From assembly GCA_041398605.1 (NCBI GenBank), contig JAWKUK010000021.1, positions 62,001-126,000 on the forward strand: DNA of 64,000 nucleotides. Reading direction: 5' to 3'. The position numbers and the translations under genes are program-made. This document shows, piece by piece, positions 44,697 to 54,266 of this stretch. The first letter of the stretch is position 1; the number at the start of each line of letters is the position of its first letter. Under the pieces are notes generated by a model. That model was not told the origin of the DNA. It made no database searches and worked only from the letters and a program-made list of their open reading frames with translations. The stretch comes from JAWKUK01 sp041398605 (lineage in GTDB: Bacteria; Planctomycetota; UBA1135; GCA-002686595).

Positions 44697-44845
44697 GCCG
44701 TCAATCCTTTCGGCCCGCCCCCGCAGCGCTGTGTAGCGCGGGTGCCGCACCCGGGGCATCGCTGAATATCAGCGAAACCCGAGCGCGCGTCGGCCCCGAC
44801 TTCGGAGCCGCACGCCACCGGCGCAGGAGGACTTGGCGCGTTGGC

Positions 44846-45088
44846 TCAGTTGAGCTTGTCTTGGATGTACGTGACCGCCGCACCGACGGTCTGAATCTTC
44901 TCAGCGTCCTCGTCCGGGATCGAGATCTCGAACTCGTCCTCGAACTCCATGACGAGCTCGACCGTGTCGAGTGAGTCAGCGCCGAGGTCGTTGATGAACG
45001 ACGTCTCGAGGTTGATCTTGTCCGCGGTCGTACCCATCTGATCGCAGACGATTTTTTTAACGCGATCTTCGACGGTAGCGTTGCTCAC
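44846..45088 (-). CDS. acpP: acyl carrier protein
   Basis: 80 residues from the GTG at 45088. The phosphopantetheine serine is Ser39 in NDLGADSLDTVELVMEFEDE, the canonical site; acidic helices follow (DEDAEKIQTVGAAVTYI). It carries acyl chains between Fab enzymes. The GTG start gives an N-terminus (SNATVEDRVKKIVCDQM) of normal length; an ATG at 45148 would add 20 residues rich in Pro with no support. It is between fabG and fabF, as in many bacteria. Confidence 0.95.
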   Translation of the reverse strand: MSNATVEDRVKKIVCDQMGTTADKINLETSFINDLGADSLDTVELVMEFEDEFEISIPDEDAEKIQTVGAAVTYIQDKLN

Positions 45089-45213
45089 GATGCTCGAGTC
45101 TCCGAAAGGGGGGTGCAGGGGGATCCTGACGGGGGGTCGGTTGACCAAACTCGGCCAACCGGGTCGCCCAGGCGCGCGGCGAACCTCGCCGCGCGCCTGG
45201 GGTGGAATCGATC

Positions 45214-45969
45214 CTAGAGAGAGAGGCCCCCGTCGATGACGAGGGTCTGTCCGGTGATGTAACCGCCAGCGGGGCCGGCGAGGTAGGCGACGGCTTCGGC
45301 GATGTCTCCGACGGCGCCGATCCGACCGAGGGGAATGGCGGCAGTGAGCTTCTCGCGCTCATTGTCCGGGATCCCGGAGGTCATGTCCGTATCGATGAAG
45401 CCCGGCGCGACGGCGTTCACGCACACGCCACGCCCAGCAAGCTCCTTGGCAGCCGAGCGCGTCAAGCCGATCACGCCAGCTTTGCTCGCGGCGTAGTTCG
45501 CTTGGCCGGCGTTGCCGGTCACGCCGACGACGCTGGCGATGTTCACGATCCGCCCCGCGGTCTTCATCATGGGGCGCACAGCGGCCTTGAGGAAGTTCCA
45601 CGTGCCCTTGAGGTTGACCTCGATCACGCGGTCGAAGTCCTCCTCGCTCATCCGCAAGAGGAGCTGGTCGCGCGTGATGCCTGCGTTGTTCACGAGGACG
45701 TCGAGCCCGCCGAGCTCCTTGCGGATCACTTCGACGAGGCTCGCGACGGCCGCGCTGTTGGCGACGTCGACGCCGTAGGCCTTTGCGCCCTCGGTCAGCG
45801 CCGCACAGGCGGCTGCGGTCCCAGCGGCGTTCTCGGCGGTCGTCGCGACACACGCGACGCGGGCGCCGTCGCGCGCGAGGCGCTCGGCCACGGCGCGGCC
45901 GATGCCGCGGCTCGCGCCGGTCACGAGGGCGACCTTGCCGGCCAGGGGGAGCGTTCGAGTGGAGTTCAC
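45214..45969 (-). CDS. fabG: 3-oxoacyl-ACP reductase
   Basis: 251 residues of the short-chain dehydrogenase family. NADPH loop VTGASRGIG, structural NNAG, and catalytic Ser (IASVVGVTGN context), Tyr and Lys in NYAASKAG. APGFIDTDMT and the C-terminal GGYITGQTLVIDGGLSL are typical of FabG. It reduces 3-oxoacyl-ACP in the elongation cycle. Placed between fabD and acpP, the common order. Confidence 0.96.
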   Translation of the reverse strand: MNSTRTLPLAGKVALVTGASRGIGRAVAERLARDGARVACVATTAENAAGTAAACAALTEGAKAYGVDVANSAAVASLVEVIRKELGGLDVLVNNAGITRDQLLLRMSEEDFDRVIEVNLKGTWNFLKAAVRPMMKTAGRIVNIASVVGVTGNAGQANYAASKAGVIGLTRSAAKELAGRGVCVNAVAPGFIDTDMTSGIPDNEREKLTAAIPLGRIGAVGDIAEAVAYLAGPAGGYITGQTLVIDGGLSL

Positions 45970-46068
45970 GGGTGGTGCGGAGGGGGGCTCGCCGGGGCGT
46001 CGGGCCCCGTGAGCGCGGCGAGAGTAGCCGCGAGCACGGGGGGCTTCAACCGCCAGCTGGCCGAAGGA

Positions 46069-47076
46069 TCAGCTGCTGGGCTGCAGAAGGTCGCCGGTGA
46101 GGTCCCCTGGACGGGCCGCGGAGCGCACAGAAACGGGGGGCGTGAGGGGGCTGCCCTGCTCGGCGACGACCGCCTCGGCAATCTTGCCAAGCATGCTGCC
46201 GAGGACGGTCCCGGGGCCCGGCTCGACGTAGGAGCGCACGCCCTGGGCCAGGGAGGCGCGCATGGAGCGCTCCCAGAGGACCGGGGCGCAGACCTGCATG
46301 CCGAGCGTTCGGCGCACCTCGTCGATCGACGTGACCGCTTCAGCCGTGACGTTGGACAGGACCGGCACCCGAGGCGCCTGGAGCTGGGTCCCGGCGAGCG
46401 CCGCCGCCAACCGCTCCGCCGCCGGACGCATGCACTCCGAGTGGAAGCCGCCCGCGACCACGAGCCGTCGGGCGCGGCGTACGCCGTGCTCGCGCGCGGC
46501 GGCCTCGACCGCGTCCAGGGCCGCGAGCTCGCCCGAGAGCACGATCTGCCCCGGCGAGTTCAGGTTCGCGACCTGGCAGATGCCGACCCGCGCGCCGACC
46601 GCCGCGAGGCCCTCGGCCTGCTCCAGCGACGCCCCCATCAGGCTCAGCATGCCGCTCGGGCACGCCTCCGAGGCCGCCTGCATCGCCTCGCCACGCAGGC
46701 GCACGAGCTTCAGGCCGTCGGCGAAGGAGAAGGTGCCGGCGGCCCAATGCGCCGTGTACTCGCCGAGCGAGAGGCCCGCGGCGAGCGGGACCGCCGCGCG
46801 GTCGATCCGGTTCGCGCCCTCCGCCAGCGACTCCAGCACGCGCACGATCGCGACGCCGGTCGTGTAGATCCCGGGCTGCGCGATGTCCGTGCGATGGACC
46901 TCGTCCCCGCGCGACCAGCAGGCCTCGCTGAGCGCGAACCCGAGGACCTCGTCGGCCTCGGCCCACGTCGCGCGCGCGACCGGGAAGGCCTCGGCCCAAT
47001 CGCGGCCCATGCCCTCGAACTGGGCGCCTTGGCCGGGAAACAGGAGCGCCGGAGTGTGCGTCGGTTCAGTCGTCAT
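46069..47076 (-). CDS. fabD: malonyl-CoA:ACP transacylase
   Basis: 335 residues. LLFPGQGAQFEGMGRD at the N-terminus and the nucleophile region AAGLSLGEYTAHWAAG are clear; the usual G-H-S-x-G is G-L-S-L-G here, so the residue before the catalytic Ser is Leu, not His. The catalytic His is in VVAGGFHSECM. LNSPGQIVLSGE and EPGPGTVLGSM complete the site. It loads malonyl groups onto ACP. A C-terminal tail of about 30 residues (PPVSVRSAARPGDL) is extra. Confidence 0.93.
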   Translation of the reverse strand: MTTEPTHTPALLFPGQGAQFEGMGRDWAEAFPVARATWAEADEVLGFALSEACWSRGDEVHRTDIAQPGIYTTGVAIVRVLESLAEGANRIDRAAVPLAAGLSLGEYTAHWAAGTFSFADGLKLVRLRGEAMQAASEACPSGMLSLMGASLEQAEGLAAVGARVGICQVANLNSPGQIVLSGELAALDAVEAAAREHGVRRARRLVVAGGFHSECMRPAAERLAAALAGTQLQAPRVPVLSNVTAEAVTSIDEVRRTLGMQVCAPVLWERSMRASLAQGVRSYVEPGPGTVLGSMLGKIAEAVVAEQGSPLTPPVSVRSAARPGDLTGDLLQPSS

Positions 47077-47134
47077 GCTCGCGGATCCATCGCTCGTGTG
47101 CCCGGTCGAATCGCTCGCCGTTGGGACACGCGCC

Positions 47135-48139
47135 TCACCATTGAATCAGTGTGGAGCCCCAGGTCAATCCGGCGCCGAAGGCGACGAGGATGACCTTGTC
47201 GCCGCGCTGGAGCCGACCTTCACGGACCGCTTCGTCCAGCGCGATCGGCACGCTCGCAGCCGAGGTGTTGCCGTACTTGTGGATGTTCACGAAGAACTTG
47301 TCCAGCGGCCACCCGAGGCGCTCCTGCGCGCCTTCGATGATGCGCTGGTTCACCTGGTGCGGAATCACCAGCTTGATCTCCGAGGGGTCGTAGCTGCCAC
47401 AGGCCGAGCGAATCATCTCCGCCATCTTCGTGACGGCGAAGCGGTACACCTCGCGGCCCTTCACTCGGATGAAGTGGTTCGATGCGTCATAGTCTGGGTG
47501 GTTGTGAGGGTGCTCCGCGCCCCCCTCCGGGATGTGGATGAAGTCGTAGCCCGACCCGTCCGCGCCCAGCTTGTGGTTCAAGATCTCGCCCTGGCCGCCG
47601 CCCTCACCGCAAAGCTCGAGCGGCCGCACCACCGCAGCGCCCGAGCCGTCGCCGAAGAGGATGCAAGAGCCACGGTCCGTCAGGTCGAGGTAGCGCGACA
47701 GCGTTTCGCCGCCGATCGCCAACGCCGTCCGCGCGCGACCTGCCGCGACGAAGCTCTCCGCGGTGTGGAGCGCCGTCAAGAAGCCGGTGCAGGCCGAGAG
47801 CACGTCGAACGCCGCGGCGTTCACCAGGCCGAGTCGCGACTGCACGAGGCACGCGACGGACGGCATCAGGTGGTCCTGAGTGAGGGAGCCGACGACAACG
47901 AGGTCCACCTCGTCCGGCGCCACTCCCGCGGCCTCGAGCGCCTTGCGCGCCGAGCCCTGACACAGGTGCGAGCAGTTCTGGCCTTCATCGACCCAGCGCC
48001 GCTCTCGAATCCCTGTGCGCTGGACGATCCACTCGTCACTCGTATCGACGAGCCGCGCCATGTCGTCATTGGTGACGACACGCGTAGGCAACTCGGAGCC
48101 GGTGCCGGCGATGCCGACGCGGGTCAGTGTGACGGCCAT
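47135..48139 (-). CDS. fabH: 3-oxoacyl-ACP synthase III
   Basis: 334 residues from the ATG at 48139. FabH starts fatty acid synthesis by condensing acetyl-CoA with malonyl-ACP. Catalytic residues: Cys in VLSACTGFLTAL (about residue 115), His in IPHQVNQRIIEG and Asn in KYGNTSAAS. SDEWIVQRTGIRERRWV and AFGAGLTWGSTLIQW frame the protein. Located between plsX and fabD as in the standard cluster; 224 bp separate it from plsX. Confidence 0.96.
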   Translation of the reverse strand: MAVTLTRVGIAGTGSELPTRVVTNDDMARLVDTSDEWIVQRTGIRERRWVDEGQNCSHLCQGSARKALEAAGVAPDEVDLVVVGSLTQDHLMPSVACLVQSRLGLVNAAAFDVLSACTGFLTALHTAESFVAAGRARTALAIGGETLSRYLDLTDRGSCILFGDGSGAAVVRPLELCGEGGGQGEILNHKLGADGSGYDFIHIPEGGAEHPHNHPDYDASNHFIRVKGREVYRFAVTKMAEMIRSACGSYDPSEIKLVIPHQVNQRIIEGAQERLGWPLDKFFVNIHKYGNTSAASVPIALDEAVREGRLQRGDKVILVAFGAGLTWGSTLIQW

Positions 48140-48363
48140 GCTTCGTGATCTCTCGGGGACGCGCTGCGGCGCGGGGGTCTCCTTATGGTCCCGGATCCGC
48201 GCTTCAGGATCAACCGGCGAGCCGGGTTGAGTGGCAGGAGCGACGCCCAACGTCTGCCAGGATCCGGCCGGCTCAAGCCAGGGAGCGGGCCGTGTCTGGC
48301 GGCCGTGAGCTGCCAGGCGGACGCACCTTCCCCCCAAACTGCGACCGCGCCTTCGGCGGCCCG

Positions 48364-49359
48364 TCAGCGATCGGTGCGCGCAGCGAGCCCGCGAACGATC
48401 GCGTCGTTGACGCGCGCATCGAGCGCCCGGGCAGCGAACCGGATCGCGTTGGCGACCGCGCGGCCATCGGAGCGCCCGTGGCCAATGACGACGACGCCTT
48501 GCACGCCAAGGAGCAGCGCGCCGCCATATTCCGCGTAGTCCACCTTGCGCGCGAGGCCGCCCAAACACTCCCGCGCCCAGGGCGCGCCGCGTTGGGCGAG
48601 CTCGGCGCCGAACTGCTTCAGCATGTACTCGGCGAAGCCCTCCATGAGCTTCAACACGACGTTGCCGGTGAATCCGTCCGTGACGATGACGTCAGCCACA
48701 CCCCGGAACAGGTCGCCGCCTTCGACGTTCCCGATGAAGTTCTGGCCGCTCGCGGCGAGCAGGTCGTGGGACTCACGCAGGAAGTCGGTGCCCTTGCTGG
48801 CCTCTTCGCCGATGTTGAGCAGGCCGACGCGCGGCGTCGCGACGCCTACGACCTCGCGGGCCAGGGCCGTGCCCATCGCGCCGTACTGGACGAGGTGCTC
48901 CGGCTTCGGCGCCGTGTTGGCGCCCATGTCGAGGAGGGTCAGGGGTTGACCGCCCAGGTCTGCCGTGATCGCGATGCCCGGGCGCCGCACGCCCTCGAGC
49001 GTCTTCAGCCCGACGGTCGCGGCGCCGACGACGGCGCCGGTGTTGCCCATCGAAACGTGCGCGCCTGCCAGGCCCTGCTTGACCGCGCCGGTCGCCAGCG
49101 CGATCGATGAGCGCGGCTTCGCGCGCAGCGCGACGCCCGGCTTCTCGTCCATGCCGATCACCTCGGGCGCGTGCAGCACGTCACAGCCGGCGATCCCGCG
49201 CTCTGCGAGGCCAGCCCTGACCTGTGCTTCGTCACCCACGAGGAGGAGTCGCTCGGCCGGGATTCCCCCGTCGAGCACGAGGCGCACACCGTCGAGCACG
49301 GCGGCCGGGGCATGATCGCCCCCCATCACGTCTAGCGCGATGCGCTGTGCGGCTTCCAA
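48364..49359 (-). CDS. plsX: phosphate acyltransferase PlsX
   Basis: 331 residues. PlsX makes acyl-phosphate from acyl-ACP for phospholipid synthesis. IALDVMGGDHAP is the N-terminal signature; VSMGNTGAVVGAA, LLDMGANTAPKPEHLVQYG, LLNIGEEASKGTD and NFIGNVEGGDLFRG, then VIVTDGFTGNVVLKLMEG, are all present. It couples fatty acid and phospholipid synthesis. Order rpmF-plsX-fabH is the classic one. Confidence 0.96.
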   Translation of the reverse strand: MEAAQRIALDVMGGDHAPAAVLDGVRLVLDGGIPAERLLLVGDEAQVRAGLAERGIAGCDVLHAPEVIGMDEKPGVALRAKPRSSIALATGAVKQGLAGAHVSMGNTGAVVGAATVGLKTLEGVRRPGIAITADLGGQPLTLLDMGANTAPKPEHLVQYGAMGTALAREVVGVATPRVGLLNIGEEASKGTDFLRESHDLLAASGQNFIGNVEGGDLFRGVADVIVTDGFTGNVVLKLMEGFAEYMLKQFGAELAQRGAPWARECLGGLARKVDYAEYGGALLLGVQGVVVIGHGRSDGRAVANAIRFAARALDARVNDAIVRGLAARTDR

Positions 49360-49553
49360 GGTCGAGGACCCCTTCCGGGCAGATCAGAGGCTGAGGGGGC
49401 CGGCGCGCGGCTGCGCACGGCCCAAGGAGCGTCCCAGCAGCGAGCCAGCCTCCCCGTCGGCAAGTGCTGTCGCGGGGGTCTCCGTGAGTGAAGATCCCCA
49501 GCACAGGGGGCCGGCACAGGGAGCCGGCGCCGGGAGGCCGCCCACGCGGTACG

Positions 49554-49766
49554 TCAGATGGTGTCGTCGTCCGTCTTGACGAAGACCTCGCGGCCCTTCA
49601 AGCCGCCCTTTTCGAAGCCGTAGTGCGTCGCGTCTTCACTGACGCGGTGGCTACGGGTCAAAACGCCCGAGCGCGGGCAACGGGCGGGCTGCGGGGCGAC
49701 GAGCGCAAGGTGCGAACGACGCTTGTTCTTGCGGGCCTTGGAGTGGCGGCGCTTGGGGTTCGGCAT
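49554..49766 (-). CDS. rpmF: 50S ribosomal protein L32
   Basis: 70 residues. The start PNPKRRHSKARKNKRRSHLA is diagnostic of L32. Only one cysteine is present (PARCPRSG), so this is the zinc-free (C-minus) type rather than the four-cysteine form. The acidic tail (KTDDDTI) is usual. It is the first gene of the rpmF-plsX-fab run, 194 bp ahead of plsX. Confidence 0.93.
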   Translation of the reverse strand: MPNPKRRHSKARKNKRRSHLALVAPQPARCPRSGVLTRSHRVSEDATHYGFEKGGLKGREVFVKTDDDTI

Positions 49767-49950
49767 GACGGACTCGCGGTGACGGAGCGCCCGGGGCCGA
49801 GAGCGGCCAGGGCGTTGAGAGCGGAAGAAGGTAGCGACGGGGAGGGGCCACGGTCAACGTCCGACCGCAGGTCTCTGGAACTTGTCCCCCCTAGGAATGG
49901 TCAGCGCGCCCCCCCTTGGGAGGGGACGGCGCGGCAAAAAGCGACTCGGT

Positions 49951-52653
49951 TCAGACCCTGAGGCCGGCGGTGAACCGCTCGCGGAGCGCCTCGATCGCCG
50001 AAACGACGGCCGCGGGGTTGTCGCCGCGTCCCTGGGCCGAGTCGGGGCGCCCGCCGCCCCCGCCGCCCAAGTGTGTCTTGACCACCTGGGCCAGGTCGCC
50101 GGCTTTCAGCCCCTTGGCGAGGGCAGCGCCTTGACACAGGGCGACATAGGGCACCTTGCCGTCCGCGCGGCCGAAGAGGACCACGGCCAGGTTGGGCGCG
50201 AAGCCCTTGAGACGATCGCCGACCTCCCGCAGGGTGTCCTGGTCGACCTCTCCCAGATCGAGCGCGCCGGCGCTGACCCCCGCGCGCTCTGTGAGCGTCT
50301 CCTTGGCCTTCTCGAAGACCACGCTGATGTCAGCCCCGGCGGCCGCCTTCTGTGCCTTCTTGGCTTCCTTCAGCTGGGTCTGGAGCTGCGTGATGCGCTC
50401 CGCGAGGTCCGCCGGCTTCGTCTTCAGCTGGTTCGAGAGCGCTTGGAGGACCGCCCGCTGCTCCTGGAACGCGCGCACGGCCTCGCGCTGCGTGACCGCT
50501 TCGATGCGCCGGACGCCGGCCGCGACCGCGCGCTCGGAGACGACGATGAACGGGCCGATCTCGCCCGTGCGTGCCACGTGTGTGCCGCCGCAGAGCTCGA
50601 GCGACCACGGGCGCTCGCCCGGCGCCCCGTCGATCGACACGACGCGCACCTCGTCGCCGTACTTCTCGCCGAAGAGCGCCATCGCGCCCCGCGCCTTCGC
50701 GCGCTCCGGCGAATCGATCGTCGTCACGACCTCCGAGTCGCGGGCGACGCGCGCGTTGACCGCGTCCTCGACCGCCGCGAGCTCGTCGTGCGTCATCCCC
50801 TTTGGGTGGCTGACGTCGAAGCGCAGGCGATCGGGCCCGACATACGAGCCCTGCTGCGCGACGTGCTCGCCCAACGTGTCGCGGAGGGCCTGGTGCAGCA
50901 GGTGGGTCGCGGTGTGGTTCGCTCGGATCGCGTCGCGCCGCGCCCGGTCCGCGACGCAGCGCACCGCGGCGCCGACGGCCGGCGCGCTGCCGCGCAGCTC
51001 GCCGACGTGCACGTGCACGTCGCCGAGCTTGTGGGTCTCCGCGACCGTGAACTGGAACGAGCCGTCCGCGGCCTCGATCACGCCTGTGTCCCCCACCTGA
51101 CCGCCGGACTCCGCGTAGAAGCTGGTGCGATCGAGCACGAGTCGATCCGGGCGCCCGGCTTCGCTCAGATACCGCACGACCTGCGCCGCGCACTCCGTGC
51201 GCCCGCCATGGTCCGCGTGATACTCCGCGGCGGTCCGAGACAGCCCGGTGAGCTGCTCCGCGGACAGGAGCTGCTTGAACGAACCTTCGCCGCGGCTCGC
51301 CTCCGAGTGCTTCGCGCGCGCGGCCTCGAACCCCCCGCGATCGACGCTCATGCCGCGCTCGCGCGCCATCAGCTCGACGAGGTCTTCGGGGAAGCCAAAC
51401 GTCGCGTACAAGTCGTACGCCGCTCCGCCGTCGAGCACGTCGCCTGCGGCGCGCCCTTTGGCCAGCTTCTCGAATTGCACGAGCCCGCGGTCGAGGGTCT
51501 TGCGGAACGCCTCTTCCTCTGCGCGGATCACGAGCTGCACGTGCTCCACGCGCTCGCCGATCTCCGGGAACGCGCCGCGGAGGACCTCAGCCACCGCGGG
51601 CACGAGGCGCCACAGGAACGGCTCTTCGAGCCCGAGGTTCTGCTTGCCGTAGCGCGACGCGCGGCGCAGGAGGCGGCGCAGGACGTAGCCGCGGCCTTCG
51701 TTCGAGGGCGTAACGCCGTCCGCGATCGCGCTCGAAACGGCGCGCACGTGGTCCGCCGAGACGCGGAACGTGACGTCGGCCTCAGAGTCACCGCCCGAAT
51801 ACGTCGCGCCCGAGAGCCCTTCCAGCGCCCTGAAGATCGGCTGGAACAGGTCCGTGTCGTAGTTCGAGCGCTTGCCTTGGAGCACCGACAAGACGCGCTC
51901 GAAGCCCATCCCCGTGTCGACGTGCTTCGCCGGGAGCTCGACGAGCCGCCCGTCGTCCTGGCGGTTGAACTGGATGAAGACGTTGTTCCAGAGCTCGATG
52001 AAGCGCTCGTTGCCGGCGTTCACGCCGATCGCGCGGTCCGCGCCGTCGCGCGGGTCGGCGCCGGCCTCGCCGCGATCGATGTGGATCTCCGTGCAAGGCC
52101 CGCACGGCCCCGTATCGCCCATCTCCCAGAAGTTGTCCTTCTTCCCGAACAGCAAGATGTGCGTCGGATCGATGTCGGTCTTCTCGGCCCAGATGCGCGC
52201 GGCCTCGTCATCCGCGGGCAGGCCGTCTTCCGCGTCGCCCTCGAACACGGTCACCCACAGGCGCTCCTTCGGCAGCCCCCAGACCTTCGTCAAGAGCTCC
52301 CACGACCACGTGATCGCCTCCTCCTTGAAGTAGTCGCCGAACGACCAGTTCCCGAGCATCTCGAAGAACGTGTGGTGGTACGTGTCGCGCCCGACCTCCT
52401 CGAGGTCGTTGTGCTTGCCCTGGACGCGAATGCACTTCTGGGTGTCGGCGGCGCGGCGGTAGTCCCGCTGGCCGGTGCCAAGGAAGACGTCCTTGAACTG
52501 GTTCATCCCCGCGTTGGTGAACAGCAGCGTCGGGTCATCCTGCGGAAAGACCGGCGCCGAGGGCACGATGCGGTGGCCACGGGCCTCGAAGAAGTCGAGG
52601 AAGTCCTTACGGACGCGGGCGGCGGTGAAGCGGCTCGGATCGCCAGCGGTCAT
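49951..52653 (-). CDS. alaS: alanyl-tRNA synthetase
   Basis: 900 residues, full length. Catalytic motif FTNAGMNQFKDVFLGTGQRD, GRDTYHHTFFEMLGNWSFGD, and TGPCGPCTEIHID, then EGRGYVLRRLLRRA. The editing site is RANHTATHLLHQALRDTLG with CGGTHVARTGEIG (zinc-binding H-x-x-x-H and C-x-x-x-H). The C-terminal C-Ala domain ends in a Gly-rich LGGGGGGRPDSAQGRGDN stretch, typical of AlaS. It charges tRNA-Ala. Upstream on the same strand is recA, 231 bp away, a common neighbourhood. Confidence 0.97.
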   Translation of the reverse strand: MTAGDPSRFTAARVRKDFLDFFEARGHRIVPSAPVFPQDDPTLLFTNAGMNQFKDVFLGTGQRDYRRAADTQKCIRVQGKHNDLEEVGRDTYHHTFFEMLGNWSFGDYFKEEAITWSWELLTKVWGLPKERLWVTVFEGDAEDGLPADDEAARIWAEKTDIDPTHILLFGKKDNFWEMGDTGPCGPCTEIHIDRGEAGADPRDGADRAIGVNAGNERFIELWNNVFIQFNRQDDGRLVELPAKHVDTGMGFERVLSVLQGKRSNYDTDLFQPIFRALEGLSGATYSGGDSEADVTFRVSADHVRAVSSAIADGVTPSNEGRGYVLRRLLRRASRYGKQNLGLEEPFLWRLVPAVAEVLRGAFPEIGERVEHVQLVIRAEEEAFRKTLDRGLVQFEKLAKGRAAGDVLDGGAAYDLYATFGFPEDLVELMARERGMSVDRGGFEAARAKHSEASRGEGSFKQLLSAEQLTGLSRTAAEYHADHGGRTECAAQVVRYLSEAGRPDRLVLDRTSFYAESGGQVGDTGVIEAADGSFQFTVAETHKLGDVHVHVGELRGSAPAVGAAVRCVADRARRDAIRANHTATHLLHQALRDTLGEHVAQQGSYVGPDRLRFDVSHPKGMTHDELAAVEDAVNARVARDSEVVTTIDSPERAKARGAMALFGEKYGDEVRVVSIDGAPGERPWSLELCGGTHVARTGEIGPFIVVSERAVAAGVRRIEAVTQREAVRAFQEQRAVLQALSNQLKTKPADLAERITQLQTQLKEAKKAQKAAAGADISVVFEKAKETLTERAGVSAGALDLGEVDQDTLREVGDRLKGFAPNLAVVLFGRADGKVPYVALCQGAALAKGLKAGDLAQVVKTHLGGGGGGRPDSAQGRGDNPAAVVSAIEALRERFTAGLRV

Positions 52654-52884
52654 GGCAGAGGGGTGGGATGGACCCAGGTGCAGAGAGGTGCTCGACGGCT
52701 TCGGGTGCGCCGAACGCCGCGAATGGGCAAAGGGAGGGCCTGCAACCAGGTCGCTTGCAGGCGGTGTTCAAGAGGTCGCGCCCGTCCAGCAGGCCCCTCG
52801 CGGAGCGCCGAACGGGCGCGGGATTCTATGCGAGGCCGGGACCCGTTGAGCGCGCAGCCCCCCCGGAACCGGCCCCAGGGGCCA

Positions 52885-54021
52885 TCAATCCTCGCTGTCG
52901 GAGGACGTTGCCGCCTCGTCCGCAGGGGCGCCGACCTCGGCGCCAGGGGTCCCATCCTCCTTGGGCGCGAAGCGGTCCATGACCGCCGTCTCGACGATCA
53001 ATGCGAGGTCCGGGTTATCGACGAGGAAGGTCCGCGTGCGCTCCATGCCCTGACCGAGGCGGATCTCACCGTCGGTGGGGTGCTTCATCGAGAACCAGGT
53101 GCCGGACTTCACGACGACGCCCGCCTTCACGCCGAGGTCGAGCAGCTCGCCCTCTTTGCTGATGCCGCGGTTGTAGAGGATGTCGAACTCGACCTTGCGG
53201 AACGGCGGCGCGATCTTGTTCTTGACGACCGTCACCTTGGTCCGGTTGCCGACGACGTCGTCCCCGTCCTTGAGCTGGCCGATACGGCGGATGTCGAGGC
53301 GCACGGAGCTGTAGAACTTCAGGGCGCGGCCGCCCGTCGTCGTCTCGGGGCTCCCGAACATGACCCCGATCTTCTCACGGATCTGGTTGATGAAGATCAC
53401 CAGGCAGTTCGACTTGGAGATCGCGCCGGTCAGCTTGCGCAGGCCCTGGCTCATCAAACGCGCTTGGAGACCGACGAAGCTGTCCCCCATCTCACCTTCG
53501 ATCTCGGCCCGCGGGACGAGGGCGGCCACCGAGTCGACGACGACGACGTCGACCGCGTTCGAGCGCACGAGCGTCTCGACGATCTCCAGCGCCTGCTCGC
53601 CCGTGTCCGGCTGGCTGACGAGGAGGTCCTCGAGCTTGACGCCCAGCTTGCGGGCGTAGGCCGGATCGAGCGCGTGCTCGGCGTCCACGAACGCGCAGAT
53701 CCCGCCCGAACGCTGGGCGTTGGCGATCACGTGCAGCGTCAAGGTCGTCTTACCGGAGCTCTCCGGGCCGTAAATCTCGACCACACGCCCCTTCGGCAGC
53801 CCTTTGCCGCCGAGCGCCAGGTCGAGGTTCAGCGAGCCGGTCGAGATGCCCTCGATCTGCCGCGCGAGCGAGTTGGCGTCACCCAGACGCATGATCGAGC
53901 CCTTGCCATAGCTCTTCTCGATCTCGGCGAGCGCAGCGTCGAGGTTGCGATCGCGCTCTTTGGGGAGGTTCGCGGCCTGCACGGCCGCGCGGGAGGGTCC
54001 ACGGGAGCTCTTCGTCGTCAT
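52885..54021 (-). CDS. recA: recombinase A
   Basis: 378 residues. Walker A IYGPESSGKTTLTLHVIA, then VDAEHALDPAYARKLGV, Walker B VVVDSVAALVPRAEIEGEMG, the LexA/L2 loop INQIREKIGVMFGSPETT and KNKIAPPFR. The N-terminus is about 15 residues longer than usual and the C-terminus ends in an acidic tail (TSSDSED). It drives homologous recombination and the SOS response. I see no LexA-type box in the 245 bp before the ATG at 54021. No recX is found beside it. Confidence 0.97.
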   Translation of the reverse strand: MTTKSSRGPSRAAVQAANLPKERDRNLDAALAEIEKSYGKGSIMRLGDANSLARQIEGISTGSLNLDLALGGKGLPKGRVVEIYGPESSGKTTLTLHVIANAQRSGGICAFVDAEHALDPAYARKLGVKLEDLLVSQPDTGEQALEIVETLVRSNAVDVVVVDSVAALVPRAEIEGEMGDSFVGLQARLMSQGLRKLTGAISKSNCLVIFINQIREKIGVMFGSPETTTGGRALKFYSSVRLDIRRIGQLKDGDDVVGNRTKVTVVKNKIAPPFRKVEFDILYNRGISKEGELLDLGVKAGVVVKSGTWFSMKHPTDGEIRLGQGMERTRTFLVDNPDLALIVETAVMDRFAPKEDGTPGAEVGAPADEAATSSDSED

Positions 54022-54266
54022 CGGAGTATTTGGCTTCTCGGAGCGGTGCCTGACGCCGCGCCGTCGTGCGGACGAGCCGCAAGGTTGGGGATTGGATCCC
54101 GGCCTTCCTGGCGAGGATCGTAGGTGTCTCCGAGTGCGGTTGGAAGGCCCGAGGCTAAGGACTCTCGAGACCGCGTCCGGCGGCGCCTGGTTGCGGCCTC
54201 CGCGGGAAAAATCGCGCCCAGGTGTGCCGAGGCGCGCGGGGCCCCGCCGCGCACCGAGGCCCCAAC

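Noticed and set aside
49882..54123. Open plus-strand frame of over 1,400 codons across alaS and recA
   Set aside because: Antisense shadow of two certain genes; composition (Arg/Leu/Asp) is typical of a shadow frame and no domain is seen.
53942..54266. LexA/SOS box for recA
   Set aside because: I looked for a palindromic box in the 245 bp before recA on both strands and found none convincing.
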